Positions 61,769-64,000 of a DNA stretch of 64,000 nucleotides are shown piece by piece. A program made the position numbers and the translations under genes. Within the stretch, counting starts at the first letter, position 1. Each line of letters begins with the position of its first letter. The notes below the pieces were generated by a model, which was not told where the DNA came from, ran no database searches, and saw only the letters and a list, made by a program, of their open reading frames with translations. Source of the stretch: Spirochaetaceae bacterium. Its GTDB lineage: Bacteria; Spirochaetota; Leptospiria; Leptospirales; Leptonemataceae. The stretch covers positions 16,840-80,839 of the forward strand of contig PBUB01000033.1 of the NCBI GenBank assembly GCA_002729885.1, given 5' to 3'.

Positions 61769-62818
61769 ATGGACCTGAAGAAGATAGAAACCCAGATTCA
61801 AGAAGCGCTGGGAAAGATTGAACACCCCGCTTATAAAATGTCACTGGCAGAGATTGGCATGCTGGATACGGTAACAGAAGAGGATGATGCCATTCGTCTG
61901 AATCTTAAGTCCCCGGATCCAGATAGAAAGACCCAGATTGCCCTGGAAGCCCAGATTCGAGGCTTTTTGACCAAGCTCGAAATCCCAAAAAAGGTAAAGA
62001 TCCGCTTCACAGTCGATGAGACCCTGAAGCCCGAAGAAATCGGAAACCGAATTCGCGGAGTGAAGAACATCATCGCCATCGGTTCCGGAAAAGGTGGAGT
62101 AGGGAAATCCACGGTCAGCGCAAACCTGGCCGCAGCCATGGCCAAAAAGGGCCTGAAAGTAGGTCTTCTGGATGCAGATATCTACGGGCCATCCATTGGC
62201 AAATTGTTTGGCCTGTCCGGAAAGCAGCCTCTTTTCGGCGATGGAAAGCGCAAGGTAGAGCCTCCTCAGGCCCATGGAGTGAAGGTAATCTCATTTTCAT
62301 TTCTGCTTAATCCGGACCAGGCAGTGATCTGGCGAGGTCCCATGCTGGGAAAAGCTGTAGAGCAGTTCCTGTATGAAATCATCTGGGGGGAGCTGGACTA
62401 TCTGCTGATTGATCTGCCTCCAGGAACCGGCGATGTGCAGCTATCTCTTGCGCAGCTGGTGGACCTGGATGGCGCCATCATCGTTACTACGCCTCAGAAT
62501 GTAGCTATTCAGGATGCTACAAGAGCTGTGGCCATGTTTCAGGAAGTGAAGATTCCGATTCTGGGAATCATCGAAAACATGAGCGAATTCGTCTGTCCTC
62601 ATTGCGGCAAATCCAGTCACATATTCTCCAAAAATGGAGGGCCTGCCTTTGCCGCGAAGTACAAAGTGCCTTTCCTGGGAGATCTTCCGCTGATGACCGA
62701 AATCATGGAATCCGGCGAGGATGGAACTCCTTACTCCATCCTGGAAGAAAGTCCGGTGCAAAAGAGCTATTTCGAGATTATTGAACGGATTGGCACCGAA
62801 GTCGAACGGTATCGCTAG
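61769..62818 (+). CDS. Mrp/NBP35-family iron-sulfur cluster carrier ATPase (ApbC)
   Basis: 349 residues. An N-terminal MIP18-like domain (about 1-90) precedes the deviant Walker A IAIGSGKGGVGKSTVSANLA near residue 105. VGLLDADIYGPSIGKLFG, YLLIDLPPGTGDVQLSLAQL and GIIENMSEFVCPHCGKSSH follow; the last holds the CxxC that binds the bridging cluster in the dimer. It transfers 4Fe-4S clusters to target proteins in the cytoplasm. AAGGAT five bases upstream fixes the ATG. A terminator and a tandem repeat follow. Confidence 0.93.
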   Translation: MDLKKIETQIQEALGKIEHPAYKMSLAEIGMLDTVTEEDDAIRLNLKSPDPDRKTQIALEAQIRGFLTKLEIPKKVKIRFTVDETLKPEEIGNRIRGVKNIIAIGSGKGGVGKSTVSANLAAAMAKKGLKVGLLDADIYGPSIGKLFGLSGKQPLFGDGKRKVEPPQAHGVKVISFSFLLNPDQAVIWRGPMLGKAVEQFLYEIIWGELDYLLIDLPPGTGDVQLSLAQLVDLDGAIIVTTPQNVAIQDATRAVAMFQEVKIPILGIIENMSEFVCPHCGKSSHIFSKNGGPAFAAKYKVPFLGDLPLMTEIMESGEDGTPYSILEESPVQKSYFEIIERIGTEVERYR

Positions 62819-62897
62819 ACCTGAACCGGTCCGTCGGTAACGCTAGACCGGAGCCGGTCCGCCGGTATTGTCAGACACGAATCGTTCCGCAAGGAAC
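62813..62897. repeat. Degenerate tandem repeat after the mrp stop
   Basis: A 28-base unit beginning CGCTAGACCTGAACCGGTCC starts at 62813 and again, with few changes, at 62841. A third, weaker copy begins near 62869. The first copy includes the mrp stop codon. The units are rich in ACCGG/CCGGT and can pair with each other. Confidence 0.65.
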
Positions 62898-62923
62898 TAT
62901 TCGATAGTTTGAACCCAGGGGAT

Positions 62924-62968
62924 GCCCGTTAGTGCCGATGTCAGGCTGACGGGCTCTTTCTGGTTTTT
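62924..62968 (+). terminator. Intrinsic terminator after the mrp gene
   Basis: GCCCGT (62924-62929) pairs with ACGGGC (62949-62954), and inner pairs (TTAGT-GCC with GGC-TGA) extend the stem. TCTTTCTGGTTTTT follows on the plus strand. It ends 12 bases before the DUF3293 start. Confidence 0.75.
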
Positions 62969-62979
62969 GGGAGCCGGGC

Positions 62980-63438
62980 ATGAAAGATTGGTCTGAATTC
63001 GAGAAGCATCAACGCAAAAGATTTCCCGAGTTTGGAAAGGCTGTGTTTGAGATCCATGTCCCGGGCAAAGACACCACTATTCTGACGGCCGATGGGCTGA
63101 TTTCCGGACCTCTTCCAGAAAACGATTGGATAATAATTACTGCCTACAACCCCGGTCATCGCCGACCCGCAAAAGAAGAAAATGAGCTTTCGAACCAGAG
63201 AATGCTTCAAACCCTGCAGCAAGCGGGATTGAGCTGCTATCCTGCACTGGGAAGAAATGAAGATAGTTCCCACCAGGAGCCTTCCTTTGCGGTGGCTCTG
63301 GAAACCGGTCCTCTAAAATATCAATTGGCCTTTGTGAGTAGCGTGGCTGGTGCAGCCGGACAGGCTGCCGTGTTCTACTGGGACTGCAATGCCCGAAAGG
63401 GAAGGACCGTGTGGTTGGCTCCTTCCGAAGAGGTCTAA
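62980..63438 (+). CDS. DUF3293 domain protein
   Basis: 152 residues. NDWIIITAYNPGHRRPAKEE with ENELSNQRMLQTLQQAGLSC and PALGRNEDSSHQEPSFAVAL match the pattern of DUF3293, whose members begin with W-x-I-I-T-A-x-N-P and end near E-P-S-F. Function is unknown for the family. No signal peptide. The ATG lies 12 bases after the terminator of the mrp gene, so it may depend on read-through or on a promoter within that region. Confidence 0.78.
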   Translation: MKDWSEFEKHQRKRFPEFGKAVFEIHVPGKDTTILTADGLISGPLPENDWIIITAYNPGHRRPAKEENELSNQRMLQTLQQAGLSCYPALGRNEDSSHQEPSFAVALETGPLKYQLAFVSSVAGAAGQAAVFYWDCNARKGRTVWLAPSEEV

Positions 63439-63454
63439 ACCTCTAAAACGAAAA

Positions 63455-63476
63455 AGGGGCCGCTCATGCGACCCCT
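63455..63476 (-). terminator. Intrinsic terminator of the flgM-like gene
   Basis: On the minus strand, AGGGGTCGC (63476-63468) pairs with GCGGCCCCT (63463-63455) with one mismatch, loop ATGA, followed by TTTTCGTTTT. It lies 34 bases past the flgM stop and just past the convergent DUF3293 stop. Confidence 0.8.
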
Positions 63477-63509
63477 GTGTAGCGGATGCTCCGCAGGAAT
63501 CGGGATTAA

Positions 63510-63803
63510 TTATCCCAGGAATGAATCAGCAATGCGATCTGCAATGCTCTGAGCCACTTCATCGGTGATTTCGTTGTAATCACCGCGGGCCAGTTTTTCC
63601 CGAATTTCGTCCAGTCTCTGGCTTCGAGAGGTTTCCTCTGTATGAGCCAGCTTTTGGATTCTCGCTACACTGGCAGCGCGAGACGCTTCCTCGGAGATGG
63701 TTACTTTATCTCCGGACTTGGCCGGAGCCTCGTTGCGAACCTGAGGTTCCGATTTCTTTGGACCGTAGCCCGGGCCAACGCCGCCAATTTTATCAACTAC
63801 CAT
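63510..63803 (-). CDS. flgM: FlgM-like anti-sigma-28 factor
   Basis: 97 residues, normal for FlgM. MVVDKIGGVGPGYGPKKSEP is the short conserved start of spirochaetal FlgM-type proteins. The middle is disordered and charged (VTISEEASRAASVARIQKLA), and the C-terminal helices RLDEIREKLARGDYNEITDE and VAQSIADRIADSFLG match the sigma-binding part of FlgM. It holds FliA inactive until exported after hook completion. A sigma-28-type -10 box GCCGATAT stands upstream, so it is probably under FliA feedback. AGAGG eight bases before the ATG supports the start. Confidence 0.82.
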   Translation of the reverse strand: MVVDKIGGVGPGYGPKKSEPQVRNEAPAKSGDKVTISEEASRAASVARIQKLAHTEETSRSQRLDEIREKLARGDYNEITDEVAQSIADRIADSFLG

Positions 63804-63823
63804 TCCAGTTACCTCTGGGAATT

Positions 63824-63831
63824 ATATCGGC
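63824..63831 (-). promoter_or_regulatory. Candidate sigma-28 promoter of flgM (-10 box)
   Basis: On the minus strand the sequence is GCCGATAT, the exact sigma-D/FliA -10 box of Bacillus. Fourteen bases upstream is TAGA, a partial match to the TAAA -35 box, one base closer than the usual 15. It lies 21 bases upstream of the start codon. Beyond it, 63850-64000 shows no gene. Confidence 0.6.
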
Positions 63832-64000
63832 CCATAAATGGATTTTCTAAACGATTTTTCTTTTTCCTGAGCCTTTTTTCCAGCATACACCGCCGGTTTT
63901 TTACGTCAAACACTGGTTTTTTTCCCAATTTTCCCATTTTCGGCTCTGATTATGTCCATTCCAGCCGTACAGGGTGCCAGACAGCAAAACCAGCACGGAC

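Noticed and set aside
1..64000. tRNA, rRNA, CRISPR arrays, insertion sequences, prophage or plasmid functions.
   Set aside because: No cloverleaf, regularly spaced repeats, transposase, integrase or replication-initiator signatures were seen in the gaps or frames; the DnaC/IstB-like ATPase has no transposase neighbour.

Overview
The window looks like chromosomal DNA of a spirochaete of the order Leptospirales. The strongest marker is a gene at 34312-35196 closely resembling the Leptospira flagellar-coiling protein FcpA, a sheath protein known only from that group. Supporting marks are the run fliO-fliP-fliQ-fliR-flhB-flhA, an FlgM-like protein with a sigma-28-type promoter, many lipoproteins with loose spirochaetal lipoboxes (TAAC, VTC, LQC, FSQC), and a DUF1577/PilZ protein. 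Base composition, judged by eye at about 50% G+C, is well above typical Leptospira and fits Leptonema or Turneriella better. The genus is an inference. I saw no rRNA, tRNA, CRISPR array, insertion sequence or prophage.

Layout. 1-4.4 kb: the end-clipped start of a crotonase-family gene, an alpha/beta hydrolase, and a divergent aminotransferase/MocR-type regulator pair with a direct-repeat operator. 4.4-6.1 kb: two tandem YhhN-family membrane proteins. 6.2-10.5 kb: a membrane protein, a membrane SpoIIE phosphatase and an FAD disulfide oxidoreductase. 10.8-18.3 kb: small lipoproteins, a fatty-acid/sterol hydroxylase next to an ArsR-type regulator with two matching operators, a patatin, flavin enzymes and a TetR regulator. 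18.5-24.8 kb: thioesterase, spore-photoproduct-lyase homologue, OmpA/PD40 protein, PilZ protein and hisS. 25-27.9 kb: a four-gene operon of a periplasmic protein, an ECF-type sigma factor, a FecR-like regulator and a coiled-coil membrane protein, divergent from an 896-residue repetitive lipoprotein (28.2-30.9 kb). 31.1-34.1 kb: a translationally coupled operon of a DnaC-like ATPase, folK and an acyltransferase. 34.3-36.6 kb: fcpA with its terminator and an RNA methyltransferase. 36.8-39.5 kb: the arsenic operon arsR-arsI-acr3-arsC with a perfect palindromic operator. 39.5-51 kb: gpsA, an App1-like phosphatase, a histone-deacetylase homologue coupled to an unknown gene, a diguanylate cyclase, mtnP, a second crotonase and membrane proteins. 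51.1-57.6 kb: the flagellar export genes. 57.8-64 kb: an LCP/LytR-C protein, rsfS, methyltransferases, an Mrp ATPase, a DUF3293 protein and an flgM-like gene.

Themes. Motility and cyclic-di-GMP recur: the export gate, the sheath protein, FlgM, a diguanylate cyclase without a recognisable I-site, and a PilZ protein. Several regulator genes carry clear operators that nearly touch the start codon with no ribosome binding site, suggesting leaderless or very short-leader messages. The best candidate for something new is the sigma/FecR operon, where the C-terminal domain of FecR recurs in the secreted protein encoded at the head of the operon.
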